From assembly GCA_910584375.1 (NCBI GenBank), contig CAJUAH010000007.1, positions 1 to 64,000 of the forward strand: a stretch of DNA of 64,000 nt. Reading direction: 5' to 3'. The DNA comes from an uncultured Acetatifactor sp. GTDB lineage: Bacteria; Bacillota; Clostridia; Lachnospirales; Lachnospiraceae. Position numbers and translations under genes: made by a program. Below the pieces are notes generated by a model. The model was not told where the DNA came from. It made no database searches and saw nothing but the letters and a program-made list of their open reading frames with translations. Positions 49,333-57,749 of this stretch are shown here, piece after piece (the first letter of the stretch is position 1; each line of letters starts with the position of its first letter).

Positions 49333-50496
49333 ATGGAAGTGTATTTAGATAATTCCGCAACCACGAGGGTGCTCCCCCAGGTGGCGGAACTGGTTACGAA
49401 GATCATGTGCGAGGACTACGGCAATCCCTCCAGCCTGCATCGCAAGGGTGTGGAGGCGGAGCAGTATCTGCGCTATGCGAAGGATACGCTGGCGGGAATT
49501 ATGAAAGTGCAGACAAAGGAGATACTGTTTACCTCAGGAGGCACGGAAGCAAACAACATGGCCCTGATCGGCTGCGCTATGGCCGCCCGCAGACAGGGCA
49601 ATCATCTGATCACCACCCAGGTGGAGCATCCTGCGGTGCTGCAGCCCATGCAATATCTGGAGAGCCAGGGATTTCAGGTCACTTATTTGCCGGTGGACGC
49701 CTGGGGGCGGATATCCCTGCAGGATCTGGAGGCGGCTATAAGACCGGAGACGATTCTGGTATCGGTCATGCATACCAACAACGAAGTGGGAGCGCTGCAG
49801 CCCGTTCAGGAGGCGGGAGCGCTGATCAAGCGCAGAAATCCCGCGATCCTGTTCCATGTGGACGCGGTGCAGGGATTTGGCAAATTCCGTATACTGCCCC
49901 GGCGGATGCAGATCGATCTGCTGTCGGCCAGCAGCCATAAGATCCACGGCCCCAAGGGCGTGGGATTCCTCTATATGCGGGAGGGGGTAAAGTTCCAGCC
50001 CATCGTCCACGGCGGCGGCCAGCAGAAAAATATGCGTTCCGGCACGGAGAACGTGCCCGGTATCGCCGGTATGGCCAAGGCGGCGGAACTGGTATACGCC
50101 CATCTGGACGAAGATATCCGGCGTCTGTATGAACTGAAGGAATATTTTACAGAGCAGATCGGCAAAGTGGAGGGCGTCCGGATCAACGGGATTCCTTCGG
50201 AGGGATGCCGGGCCTCGGCTCCCCATGTGGTCAGTGTGTCCTTTGCCGGAGTCCGCAGCGAGGTGATGCTGCACGCGTTGGAGGAGAAGGGGATCTACGT
50301 CTCCGCCGGAAGCGCCTGCGCCTCCAACAAGCCGCAGACGTCCGCGACGCTGAAAGCCATGAAACTGCCCAGAGAGCTGTGGGACAGCACCATACGATTC
50401 AGTTTTTCCGTCTATACCACCAAAGAAGAAATCGACTATACATTGCACACAATGTATGATATGATTCCTATGTTGCGAAAATACACGCGCCGGTAA
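49333..50496 (+). CDS. Cysteine desulfurase (NifS/IscS-like)
   Basis: The 387-residue PLP enzyme has YLDNSATTRVLP, TSGGTEANNMAL, the PLP Lys in SASSHKIHGPKG (about residue 203), and the catalytic Cys loop SAGSACASNK (about residue 325). It releases sulfur from cysteine as persulfide. Its position directly before thiI indicates supply of sulfur for tRNA 4-thiouridine, like B. subtilis NifZ. The start follows GAGGGGAGAAATAA. Confidence 0.9.
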   Translation: MEVYLDNSATTRVLPQVAELVTKIMCEDYGNPSSLHRKGVEAEQYLRYAKDTLAGIMKVQTKEILFTSGGTEANNMALIGCAMAARRQGNHLITTQVEHPAVLQPMQYLESQGFQVTYLPVDAWGRISLQDLEAAIRPETILVSVMHTNNEVGALQPVQEAGALIKRRNPAILFHVDAVQGFGKFRILPRRMQIDLLSASSHKIHGPKGVGFLYMREGVKFQPIVHGGGQQKNMRSGTENVPGIAGMAKAAELVYAHLDEDIRRLYELKEYFTEQIGKVEGVRINGIPSEGCRASAPHVVSVSFAGVRSEVMLHALEEKGIYVSAGSACASNKPQTSATLKAMKLPRELWDSTIRFSFSVYTTKEEIDYTLHTMYDMIPMLRKYTRR

Positions 50497-50500
50497 GGGA

Positions 50501-50532
50501 GGTTCCCGCGGGCCGTCAGGCCCGCGGGAACC
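50501..50532. other. Perfect 14-bp hairpin between desulfurase and thiI
   Basis: GGTTCCCGCGGGCC (50501-50514) and GGCCCGCGGGAACC (50519-50532) form a perfect stem with a four-base loop. No T-run follows, so a read-through or processing structure is more likely than a full terminator. Confidence 0.65.
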
Positions 50533-50548
50533 GGCCGGGGGTGCGGAA

Positions 50549-51742
50549 ATGAGGAGATATATGTTTACAGCTTTTTTGATCAAGTATGCCGAGATCGGCA
50601 TCAAGGGTAAGAACCGGTATCTGTTTGAAGACGCGCTGATCGCGCAGATCAAACATGCCTTGAAAAAATGTGAAGGCGCATTTGCCATACGCAAGACCAT
50701 GGGACGCATTTTTGTGGAGGCCCAGGGGGATTTTGACTATGACGAGACGGTGGAGCATTTGAAGAGAGTGTTCGGAATCTGGGGCATATGCCCGGTGATC
50801 TATGTGGAGGACGAGGGCTGGGAGAAACTCTGCGAGAAGGTGATAGCATATCTGGGCGAAATGTATCCCGACAGGAGCAGAACCTTTAAAGTCAATGCCC
50901 GGCGCAGCCGCAAAAACTACCCCAAGGACTCCATGGAGATCAACCGTGACATGGGAGAGGCGATTCTGAACGCTTATCCCCAAATGCATGTGGACGTGCA
51001 TCATCCCGATATCCTGCTGAATATCGAAGTGCGGGAAAAGATATATGTGTATTCGGAGACGATTCCCGGTCCCGGCGGTATGCCCGTGGGCACCGGGGGA
51101 AAAGCGCTGCTGCTGCTCTCCGGAGGAATAGATTCTCCGGTGGCCGGGTACATGATCGCCAAGAGAGGGGTCAAGATCGACGCCGTCTATTTCCATGCGC
51201 CGCCCTACACCAGCGACAGAGCCAGGCAGAAGGTGGTGGATCTGGCCCGCCTGGTTTCCCGTTATACGGGGCCGATCTATCTGCATGTGATCAATTTCAC
51301 GGATCTGCAGATGTACATTTATGAGAATGCGCCCCACGAGGAGTTGACGATCATCATGCGCCGTTATATGATGCGGATTGCGGAGGCCATTGCAAAACAG
51401 ACCCAGTGTCTGGGACTGATCACCGGGGAGAGCATCGGACAGGTGGCCTCCCAGACCATGAGTTCTCTGATTGCAACCAACGAAGTGTGCGAGCTGCCGG
51501 TGTACCGCCCGCTGATCGGCTTTGACAAGGAGGAGATCGTGGAGGTGGCCAAAAAGATCGACACCTACGAGACTTCCATACAGCCTTTTGAGGACTGCTG
51601 CACGATCTTTGTGGCAAAGCATCCGGTGACGAAACCCAATGTAAATATTATCCGCAAGCATGAAAAACATATTGCGGACAAGCTGGACGAGCTGATGCGC
51701 GTTGCGCTGGAGACGGACGAGCTTGTTATTGTGTCGGAATAG
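50549..51742 (+). CDS. thiI: tRNA 4-thiouridine synthase ThiI (no rhodanese domain)
   Basis: The 397-residue enzyme has an N-terminal ferredoxin-like/THUMP region (KYAEIGIKGKNR, up to about 170) and a PP-loop ATPase domain (LLLSGGIDSPVAGYM, GLITGESIGQVASQTMSSL). The C-terminal rhodanese domain of E. coli ThiI is absent, as in Bacillus; sulfur then comes from the neighbouring desulfurase. It modifies U8 of tRNAs. The start could be 50549 or the ATG at 50561, which has AGGAG 4 nt upstream. Confidence 0.92.
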   Translation: MRRYMFTAFLIKYAEIGIKGKNRYLFEDALIAQIKHALKKCEGAFAIRKTMGRIFVEAQGDFDYDETVEHLKRVFGIWGICPVIYVEDEGWEKLCEKVIAYLGEMYPDRSRTFKVNARRSRKNYPKDSMEINRDMGEAILNAYPQMHVDVHHPDILLNIEVREKIYVYSETIPGPGGMPVGTGGKALLLLSGGIDSPVAGYMIAKRGVKIDAVYFHAPPYTSDRARQKVVDLARLVSRYTGPIYLHVINFTDLQMYIYENAPHEELTIIMRRYMMRIAEAIAKQTQCLGLITGESIGQVASQTMSSLIATNEVCELPVYRPLIGFDKEEIVEVAKKIDTYETSIQPFEDCCTIFVAKHPVTKPNVNIIRKHEKHIADKLDELMRVALETDELVIVSE

Positions 51743-51848
51743 AAAATAGATATAGGAAACAAACGTATATGTTCTATTGATATTTCCAACGTACTATGAT
51801 AGAATCCTTTCATGGAACCCATGACAGGGGTGGTAGCCTCCCGAGCCG

Positions 51849-51938
51849 ATGACCGGTTTGCTGATCGCTTTCGGCAGTTTTGTTATAGCGTTGCTTGCTT
51901 TTCTCGACAGAGATAAGGATCACAGGCGAAAAAAATAA
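51849..51938 (+). CDS. Holin-like type I toxin peptide, locus B
   Basis: The 29-residue peptide, MTGLLIAFGSFVIALLAFLD, ending RDKDHRRKK, has a single transmembrane helix and a basic tail, typical of putative holin-like type I toxins. The hairpin GCCCACCCTG/CAGGATGGGC begins 2 bp after its stop, the classic position for these genes. A GGGGTGG motif lies 20 nt upstream; translation may depend on RNA structure, as in other type I toxins. An antisense RNA promoter faces it at 52.07 kb. Confidence 0.6.
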   Translation: MTGLLIAFGSFVIALLAFLDRDKDHRRKK

Positions 51939-52094
51939 TGCCCACCCTGCTCGAACCAGGATGGGCGCCTTTCACTGAGAGGTAAATAACCCGCTTGGGA
52001 GACTCCACCTTTGGAGTGGGGCTCCTGGAGGGCGTCTGTTAGAGCAGACGTCCTTCTTTATCTAAAGAATAACACAAAGATACAGAAACTTCAA
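51925..52094 (-). ncRNA. Antisense (antitoxin) RNA of type I toxin locus B, with promoter
   Basis: On the - strand TTGAAG (52094-52089), 17 bp and TATTCT (52071-52066) form a promoter. The RNA would start near 52059, include the AGACGTC/GACGCCC hairpin region and the GGAGACTCCAC-GGAGTGGGGCTCC structure, and end at GCCCATCCTG...CAGGGTGGGC followed by ATTATTTTTT (near 51925). Promoter, start sequence and hairpin match the antisense RNA at 17.3 kb. It overlaps the 3' end of the toxin mRNA. Confidence 0.6.
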
Positions 52095-52126
52095 GAGATT
52101 TTTGCTGACTTTCATGCAAACGGAAA

Positions 52127-52357
52127 TCACAGCGTATAGGGCGCCAGAGCGGCCAGCACGTCGTCAACATTATCCTCGGCATGGATGTTCAGCTCGATGG
52201 GCTTGGACAGATCCAGGCTGAAGATGCCCATGATGGATTTGGCGTCGATCACATATCTGCCGGACACCAGATCAAAATCATAGTCGAACTTGGTGATGTC
52301 GTTTACAAAAGATTTTACCTTGTCGATGGAATTTAAAGAAATATGTACAGTTTTCAT
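52127..52357 (-). CDS. HPr-like protein lacking the active-site histidine
   Basis: The 76-residue protein aligns with HPr of the phosphotransferase system over its second half: DAKSIMGIFSLDLSKPIEL contains the regulatory Ser position, and ends DVLAALAPY. The N-terminal part has no IHARPA motif (it reads VHISLNSIDKVKSFVNDI), so the phosphocarrier His15 is missing. It cannot carry PEP-derived phosphate; a Crh-like regulatory role via the Ser site is possible. GGAGGCATAATT precedes the ATG. It diverges from mtaB. Confidence 0.75.
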   Translation of the reverse strand: MKTVHISLNSIDKVKSFVNDITKFDYDFDLVSGRYVIDAKSIMGIFSLDLSKPIELNIHAEDNVDDVLAALAPYTL

Positions 52358-52459
52358 AATTATGCCTCCTTATTGTCTGTTCGTTCCTTCTGCTTACATC
52401 TTAATGGCAGAGTAAATAAAAGTCAAGGAGAAAACGATACAAAAAAAGCGGGGAATACC

Positions 52460-53824
52460 ATGAAAAAAATAGCGTTTCATAATCTGGGCTGCAAAGTCAA
52501 TTCTTATGAGATGGACTTTGTGCAACAAATCATGAAAGAAAAAGGCTATGCGGTTGTGCCTTTTGAGGAAAAAGCCGATATTTATATCATCAATACCTGT
52601 ACGGTAACCAATATTGCGGATCGTAAGAGCAGACAGATGATACACCGGGCCCGGACCCTGAACCCTCAGGCCGTGGTGGTAGCCATGGGCTGCTATGTGC
52701 AGACCGGGCGGGAGGAGGCTCTGCGGGACGAGGGTATCGATCTGGCGGTGGGGAACAACCGAAAAAAAGATATTGCCCGCATTTTGGAGGAATATCTGCA
52801 GGAAAGGGAACAGGCCCGAGCGGATAAGACCCTGGGGGGCAGTACGATCACCGATATCGCCCATACCCGTGAATATGAGGAAATGCAGCTAAAAGAAACC
52901 GCGGAGCATACCAGAGCCTATGTCAAGATCCAGGACGGCTGCAACCAGTTTTGCAGCTACTGCATCATCCCCTATGCAAGGGGGCGGGTGCGCAGCCGCC
53001 GCAGAGAGGATATCCTGCGGGAGGTACGGGGCCTGGCGGCAGCAGGCTACCGGGAGGTGGTACTTACCGGAATACATATCAGCTCCTACGGTATGGATCT
53101 GAATGAGGATCAAAACGCCGGGAACCGGAGGCGGTCCGATCTGGCGGAGCTGGTGGAGGAGCTGCAGCGGCTGGAAGGTCTTGAACGGATCAGGCTGGGC
53201 TCACTGGAACCGAGGATCGTGACCGGGGATTTTGTGTCCCGTCTGGCGGCCTGCGGCAAGCTGTGCCCCCATTTTCATCTGTCCCTTCAAAGCGGCTGTG
53301 ACGCCACATTGAAAAGGATGAATAGGCGGTATACCACCGGGGAATACTTATACAGCGTACAGCTTTTACGGAACGCCTTTGACCGCCCCGCCATTACCAC
53401 CGATGTGATCGTTGGTTTCCCGGGCGAGACGGAAGAGGACTTTGAGACTTGCAGGCGCTTTTTGGAGCAGGTGGAATTTTATGAGATGCATATATTCAAG
53501 TACTCCCGCCGCAGGGGCACTGCGGCGGATCGGATGCCGGATCAGCTGCCGGACGCGGTAAAGTCCCGGCGCAGCGCCATATTGCAGCAGCTGGAGATAA
53601 TACAGTCCAGAGCTTTTCGCAGTAAATACATAGGACAGGATGTTGAGGTATTGTTTGAGGAGGCCAGAGAGACGGAGACGGGGCTTTGTCAGGTGGGCTA
53701 TACCAGAGATTATATCCGGGTGGCGCTGCCCGGAGAAGTACCGTTACAGGGCAGTCTGCGGCGGGTGCGGGTCACAGGATTTCTCAATGATGAAGTATTA
53801 CTGGCGGAGCCCTCACAGCTTTGA
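52460..53824 (+). CDS. mtaB: tRNA t6A37 methylthiotransferase MtaB
   Basis: The 454-residue radical SAM enzyme has the UPF0004 domain (HNLGCKVNSYEMDF, INTCTVTNIADRKSRQ, VAMGCYVQTG), the CxxxCxxC cluster motif in DGCNQFCSYCIIPYARGR, LHLSLQSGCDATLKRMNR-like (HFHLSLQSGCDATLKRM) and a C-terminal TRAM domain. It adds the methylthio group to N6-threonylcarbamoyladenosine 37. The start at 52460 gives the canonical N terminus; the frame open upstream is not used. Confidence 0.92.
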   Translation: MKKIAFHNLGCKVNSYEMDFVQQIMKEKGYAVVPFEEKADIYIINTCTVTNIADRKSRQMIHRARTLNPQAVVVAMGCYVQTGREEALRDEGIDLAVGNNRKKDIARILEEYLQEREQARADKTLGGSTITDIAHTREYEEMQLKETAEHTRAYVKIQDGCNQFCSYCIIPYARGRVRSRRREDILREVRGLAAAGYREVVLTGIHISSYGMDLNEDQNAGNRRRSDLAELVEELQRLEGLERIRLGSLEPRIVTGDFVSRLAACGKLCPHFHLSLQSGCDATLKRMNRRYTTGEYLYSVQLLRNAFDRPAITTDVIVGFPGETEEDFETCRRFLEQVEFYEMHIFKYSRRRGTAADRMPDQLPDAVKSRRSAILQQLEIIQSRAFRSKYIGQDVEVLFEEARETETGLCQVGYTRDYIRVALPGEVPLQGSLRRVRVTGFLNDEVLLAEPSQL

Positions 53825-53825
53825 C

Positions 53826-53854
53826 TTGAAATTTTCTGACAAATAGAGTATGAT
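53826..53854 (+). promoter_or_regulatory. Promoter of the ireB operon
   Basis: TTGAAA (53826-53831), 17 bp and TATGAT (53849-53854), directly after mtaB and 34 bp before ireB. Confidence 0.65.
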
Positions 53855-53887
53855 AAAAAAACAGCAGGATACATTCGTGGAGGACAT

Positions 53888-54154
53888 ATGCAGGATTTAG
53901 GGAATACACAATACTTCAAAGTACAGACAGAACCGGAGACCGGCGTAAAAGTAATTCTTTCCACCGTATATGAAGCGCTGACGGAAAAGGGGTATGATCC
54001 GGTGAATCAGATCGTGGGATATATCATGAGTGGGGATCCCACATATATCACCAGCCACAAAAGTGCGCGCAGCCTGATCATGAAGGCGGACCGCGACGAG
54101 ATCGTGGAGGAACTGCTGACCGAGTATATCCGTCACAATCAGTGGCATGCGTGA
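53888..54154 (+). CDS. ireB: IreB family regulatory phosphoprotein (UPF0297)
   Basis: The 88-residue protein matches IreB/YrzL: the Thr-rich N terminus (QYFKVQTEPETGV), VYEALTEKGYDPVNQIVGYI and SGDPTYITSHKSARSLI. In Enterococcus IreB is phosphorylated by the PASTA kinase IreK on N-terminal Thr residues and influences cephalosporin tolerance. GTGGAGGACAT precedes the ATG. It begins the conserved ireB-ruvX-DUF1292 run. Confidence 0.93.
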   Translation: MQDLGNTQYFKVQTEPETGVKVILSTVYEALTEKGYDPVNQIVGYIMSGDPTYITSHKSARSLIMKADRDEIVEELLTEYIRHNQWHA

Positions 54155-54225
54155 GCGGCGGTTGATGGCGGCAGGCAGGCTGGCGCGATACTGCGGGTAC
54201 TGCGAGCGGCAGGAATGGGGATTTT

Positions 54226-54660
54226 ATGCGTATTATGGGACTTGATTTCGGATCAAAGACGGTGGGGGTAGCTGTCAGCGATCCGTTGGGTATCACTGCG
54301 CAGGGATTGGAGATTATCCGGCGCAAAGAGGAGAACAAGCTGCGTCAGACTTATGCCAGGATCGAGGAACTGATCGTGGAATATCATGTGGAGCAGATCG
54401 TGCTGGGACTGCCCAAAAACATGAATGCCACGGAGGGAGAGCGTGCGGAGCTGACCAGAGAGTTCAAGGCGGGGCTGGAGCGCAGGACAGGCCTGCCTGT
54501 GACGATGTGGGACGAAAGACTGACGACGGTGGCAGCGGACAGGGCCATGATGGAGGCCGGTATTCGCAGAGAACATCGCAGGGACTACGTGGACATGATC
54601 GCCGCAAGCCTGATATTGCAGGGATATCTGGATCGGTTGCGGAACTCGGCGGAACTCTGA
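54226..54660 (+). CDS. ruvX: Putative pre-16S rRNA nuclease/Holliday junction resolvase RuvX (YqgF)
   Basis: The 144-residue RNase H-like protein has MRIMGLDFGSKTVGVAVSD, VLGLPKNMNATEG and TMWDERLTTVAADRAM, with the catalytic Asp residues of the YqgF family (Asp6, Asp92 region, and the late DMIAASLILQ). It processes the 5' end of 16S rRNA in E. coli. GGCAGGAATGGGGATTTT precedes the ATG. It sits between ireB and DUF1292 as in B. subtilis yrzL-yrrK-yrzB. Confidence 0.92.
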   Translation: MRIMGLDFGSKTVGVAVSDPLGITAQGLEIIRRKEENKLRQTYARIEELIVEYHVEQIVLGLPKNMNATEGERAELTREFKAGLERRTGLPVTMWDERLTTVAADRAMMEAGIRREHRRDYVDMIAASLILQGYLDRLRNSAEL

Positions 54661-54781
54661 ATCAGCAGGTTCCCGTACAGCGCACTGATCCACATACGGA
54701 CGCCCCCAAGCGGCCGAATGTGGATCACCGGTTATGTGCGGTGGGAGGGAACATGCGGAACTCTTAATGGAGGCAGGAGAA

Positions 54782-55045
54782 TTGAGTAAGTTGGAGAAGA
54801 TTACCTTTAATCCCGACGGAGAGGCGCCGGTAGATTTTTTCGTGCTGGAACAGACCCGGATCGGCGGCTACAACTATATTCTGGTGACGGATTTTGAGGA
54901 GGGCGACGGAGAGGCTTTGATCCTCAAGGATATGTCACAGGACGGGGAAGAGGAGAGCGTGTTTGTCATCGTATCGGACGATGAGGAATTGCGGGCAGTG
55001 GCGGATGTGTTTGCCAACATGCTGGAAGACGTAGAATTTGTGTAG
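54782..55045 (+). CDS. DUF1292 protein (YrzB-like)
   Basis: The acidic, 87-residue protein has the DUF1292 pattern: EKITFNPDGEAPVDFFVLEQTRI, YILVTDFEEGDGEALILKDM and a C-terminal DVFANMLEDVEF. Function is unknown, but its place after ruvX is widely conserved. The TTG at 54782 with GGAGGCAGGAGAA is preferred; an ATG at 54767 would add five residues without a good binding site. Confidence 0.88.
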   Translation: MSKLEKITFNPDGEAPVDFFVLEQTRIGGYNYILVTDFEEGDGEALILKDMSQDGEEESVFVIVSDDEELRAVADVFANMLEDVEFV

Positions 55046-55058
55046 GGTATGTAACCCG

Positions 55059-55079
55059 CTCCGGCCAGGCCGGAGTTTT
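55059..55079 (+). terminator. Short terminator after DUF1292
   Basis: CTCCGG (55059-55064) and CCGGAG (55070-55075) around CCAGG, followed by TTTT. Partial termination is likely, since the operon continues. Confidence 0.6.
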
Positions 55080-55120
55080 CGTGATGGCGTTATGCCATAT
55101 TTGGATTTGGAGGAATATCA

Positions 55121-56803
55121 TTGAACAGGAAAAAAGAGAATAAGAGTGACAATGCGTCCAGACTGAAGATTATCCCTTTGGGAGGTCTGGAGCAGATCGG
55201 ATTGAACATTACTGCCTTTGAATATGAGGACAGTATTATTGTGGTGGACTGTGGACTGGCGTTTCCGGCGGACGATATGCTGGGAATAGACCTGGTGATC
55301 CCGGACATCACCTATCTCAAGGACAATGCGGAGAAGGTCAGGGGATTTGTGATTACCCACGGACATGAGGATCATATCGGCGCACTGCCCTATGTGCTGA
55401 AGGAGATCAACGTGCCGGTATACGCCACCAGGCTTACCATGGGCATTATCGAAAATAAGCTGAAAGAACATAATCTGCTGAAAGGCACCAAGCGCAAGGT
55501 CGTGAAGTTTGGCCAGTCCATCAACCTGGGACAGTTCCGGGTAGAGTATATCAAGACCAACCACAGTATCGTGGACGCGGCGGCCCTGGCTATCTACTCT
55601 CCGGCGGGAACAGTGGTGCATACCGGGGACTTCAAAGTGGATTATACGCCTGTGTTCGGCGACGCCATCGATCTGCCCCGTTTCGCGGAGATCGGTAAAA
55701 AGGGCGTGCTGGCGCTGATGTGCGATTCCACCAATGCGGAGCGTCCGGGCTTTACCCCCTCCGAGCGGACTGTGGGCAGGACCTTCGATACCCTGTTTGA
55801 AGAGCACAAGCACACCCGCATTTTTGTGGCGACTTTCGCCTCCAATGTGGACCGTGTGCAGCAGATCATCAACACCGCCTACAAGTTTGGCCGCAAGGTA
55901 GTGGTGGAAGGCCGCAGCATGGTGAACGTCATTGAGACCGCCATCAATCTGGGCTGCATCAGTATCCCGGAGAACACGCTGATCGAGATAGACCAACTGA
56001 AAAATTACCCTGACGAGCAACAGGTGATCATCACCACAGGGAGCCAGGGAGAGAGTATGGCCGCGCTGAGCCGTATGGCCAGCAATATGCATAAAAAGAT
56101 TACCATAGGACATGGGGATACGGTTATCTTTTCGTCCAGCCCCATACCGGGCAACGAGAAGGCCGTGACCAGGATCATTAACGAACTGCTGCGCAAGGGC
56201 GCGGATGTGATCTTTCAGGATACCCATGTGTCGGGACATGCCTGCCAGGAGGAAATCAAGCTGATCTATACGCTGGTACATCCCAAGTATGCCATACCGG
56301 CGCACGGTGAATACAAGCATCTGAAAGCACAGGCTAAAATCGCGGAAAATCTGGGCATTGATAAGGATCATATCTTTATCCTGTCCTCCGGCGACGTGTT
56401 GGAGCTGGATGAAAACAAGGCCAGCGTCACAGGCCATGTTCCCGTAGGCAGCATTTTGGTGGACGGTCTGGGCGTGGGCGACGTGGGAAATGTGGTGCTG
56501 CGGGACAGACAGCATCTGGCGGAGGACGGAATCCTGATCGTGGTCATGAGCCTGGACAAGTACAGCGGTCAACTGATGGCAGGGCCGGATATCGTGTCCA
56601 GAGGATTTGTCTATGTGAGAGAGTCGGACGAACTGATGGAGGAGGCTCATCAGGTGGTGGACAACGCCATCTGCGGATGTCTGGACCGGGGGATTACCGA
56701 CTGGGGTAAGCTTAAGAATACCACCAAGGACGTGCTGGGAGAGTATGTCTGGAGAAAGACCAAGAGACGTCCCATGATCCTGCCAATCATTATGGAAGTA
56801 TAG
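55121..56803 (+). CDS. rnj: Ribonuclease J
   Basis: The predicted 560-residue metallo-beta-lactamase/beta-CASP nuclease has VVDCGLAFPADDMLGID, the zinc motif THGHEDHIGALPY, HTGDFKVDYTPV, CDSTNAERPGFTPSE and the beta-CASP motifs (ITTGSQGESMAALSRMA, DTHVSGHACQEE, HPKYAIPAHGEYKHLK). It has 5'-3' exonuclease and endonuclease roles in mRNA decay and rRNA maturation. The start is a TTG at 55121 after GGAGGAATATCA. Whether it corresponds to RNase J1 or J2 is not decided. Confidence 0.94.
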   Translation: MNRKKENKSDNASRLKIIPLGGLEQIGLNITAFEYEDSIIVVDCGLAFPADDMLGIDLVIPDITYLKDNAEKVRGFVITHGHEDHIGALPYVLKEINVPVYATRLTMGIIENKLKEHNLLKGTKRKVVKFGQSINLGQFRVEYIKTNHSIVDAAALAIYSPAGTVVHTGDFKVDYTPVFGDAIDLPRFAEIGKKGVLALMCDSTNAERPGFTPSERTVGRTFDTLFEEHKHTRIFVATFASNVDRVQQIINTAYKFGRKVVVEGRSMVNVIETAINLGCISIPENTLIEIDQLKNYPDEQQVIITTGSQGESMAALSRMASNMHKKITIGHGDTVIFSSSPIPGNEKAVTRIINELLRKGADVIFQDTHVSGHACQEEIKLIYTLVHPKYAIPAHGEYKHLKAQAKIAENLGIDKDHIFILSSGDVLELDENKASVTGHVPVGSILVDGLGVGDVGNVVLRDRQHLAEDGILIVVMSLDKYSGQLMAGPDIVSRGFVYVRESDELMEEAHQVVDNAICGCLDRGITDWGKLKNTTKDVLGEYVWRKTKRRPMILPIIMEV

Positions 56804-56873
56804 AGGGATCCATAGCCGGGACATAACTGGCGCTGACTCTGCCAATTATAGAGGCGCGGGAAACGAGGGAAAC

Positions 56874-57203
56874 ATGAAACTGGAAGAAAATCTGAATCAG
56901 ACTGTGGAGACATTGAGTGCTGCAATCAAAGGGACAGAAACGTACAACAGGTATCAGGCGGCCCTGGCGGCAGTAAAGCTGCAGCCAGGCCTGAAAGAGC
57001 AGATCGACAGGTTCCGCAGAGAGAATTATTTGATGCAGAGCACCGGAGACATGGCTTTTGAACGGATCGAACAGTTTGAGCGGGAGTACTCGGATTTTCG
57101 TGAAAATCCGCTGGTATCGGATTTTTTGGCTGCGGAACTGGCTTTGTGCCGAATGGTGCAGCAGATCAATTTCAACATTACGGAAGCGCTTGATTTTGAG
57201 TGA
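56874..57203 (+). CDS. YlbF/YmcA family protein
   Basis: The 109-residue helical protein has the DUF964/YlbF pattern (ETLSAAIKGTETYNRYQAAL, GLKEQIDRFRRENYLMQ, PLVSDFLAAELALCRMVQQI). In Bacillus, YlbF-YmcA-YaaT form a complex that directs RNase Y cleavage; here it follows an RNase J gene by 70 bp. AACGAGGGAAAC precedes the ATG. Confidence 0.88.
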   Translation: MKLEENLNQTVETLSAAIKGTETYNRYQAALAAVKLQPGLKEQIDRFRRENYLMQSTGDMAFERIEQFEREYSDFRENPLVSDFLAAELALCRMVQQINFNITEALDFE

Positions 57204-57223
57204 ACCATAGAGGTGATACAGAC

Positions 57224-57712
57224 ATGAGTGTAAAAAGTCTGATAGCCGCGGTGTGCGGCACGATACTGAAAGTAGCGGCGGCGGTTCTGATCATTATGCT
57301 GATCTATCGCGGGGCGCTGAAAGCCTACGACTACGGATACAGAGTATTTGAGGAACCGCCAGTATCTGCGGGAGAGGGCCGGGTGGTCAGCGTGACGATC
57401 ACGGAGGATATGTCGGCGGGAGAGATGGGACGGCTTTTTCTGAGCAAGGGACTGATCCGGGATGACAAGCTGTTTGTGGCCCAGTACTATCTCTCAGAGT
57501 TTCGGAAAGAATTGAAGACCGGCGATTTTGAACTGAGTACGGCCATGACGGTGGAAGAGATGATGGAGGCGATGACCAAAGAGCCGGTGGTGGAGGAACC
57601 CGAACCTGCAGGCGACGACGCGTTGCCTCCGGATATCACCGATCCCGATGGCGACGGTGATTCCGGGGACGCGGCGGATCCTGACGGGACGGGTACTCCG
57701 GAGGGGACATGA
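57224..57712 (+). CDS. MltG/YceG-like protein without the catalytic domain
   Basis: The 162-residue protein has a membrane helix (about 10-32), a small LysM-like domain as at the start of MltG (VVSVTITEDMSAGEMGRLFLSKGLI, LKTGDFELSTAMTVEEMMEAM) and a Pro/Asp-rich tail. The transglycosylase domain with its catalytic Glu, present in typical MltG of about 340-400 residues, is absent. It sits where yrrL (mltG) lies in B. subtilis, before the trmR gene. The ATG at 57224 follows AGAGGTGATACAGAC and the gene overlaps ylbF's end region closely. Confidence 0.78.
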   Translation: MSVKSLIAAVCGTILKVAAAVLIIMLIYRGALKAYDYGYRVFEEPPVSAGEGRVVSVTITEDMSAGEMGRLFLSKGLIRDDKLFVAQYYLSEFRKELKTGDFELSTAMTVEEMMEAMTKEPVVEEPEPAGDDALPPDITDPDGDGDSGDAADPDGTGTPEGT

Positions 57713-57749
57713 TACCATAGCAGCCGCTATGCGGAAACAGGGTAAGTAT

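Noticed and set aside
51813..51907. Alternative ORF beginning MTGVVASRAD upstream of the locus B toxin
   Set aside because: It is in another frame, hydrophilic, and lacks the membrane helix typical of such loci; the MTGLLIAFGS frame fits better.
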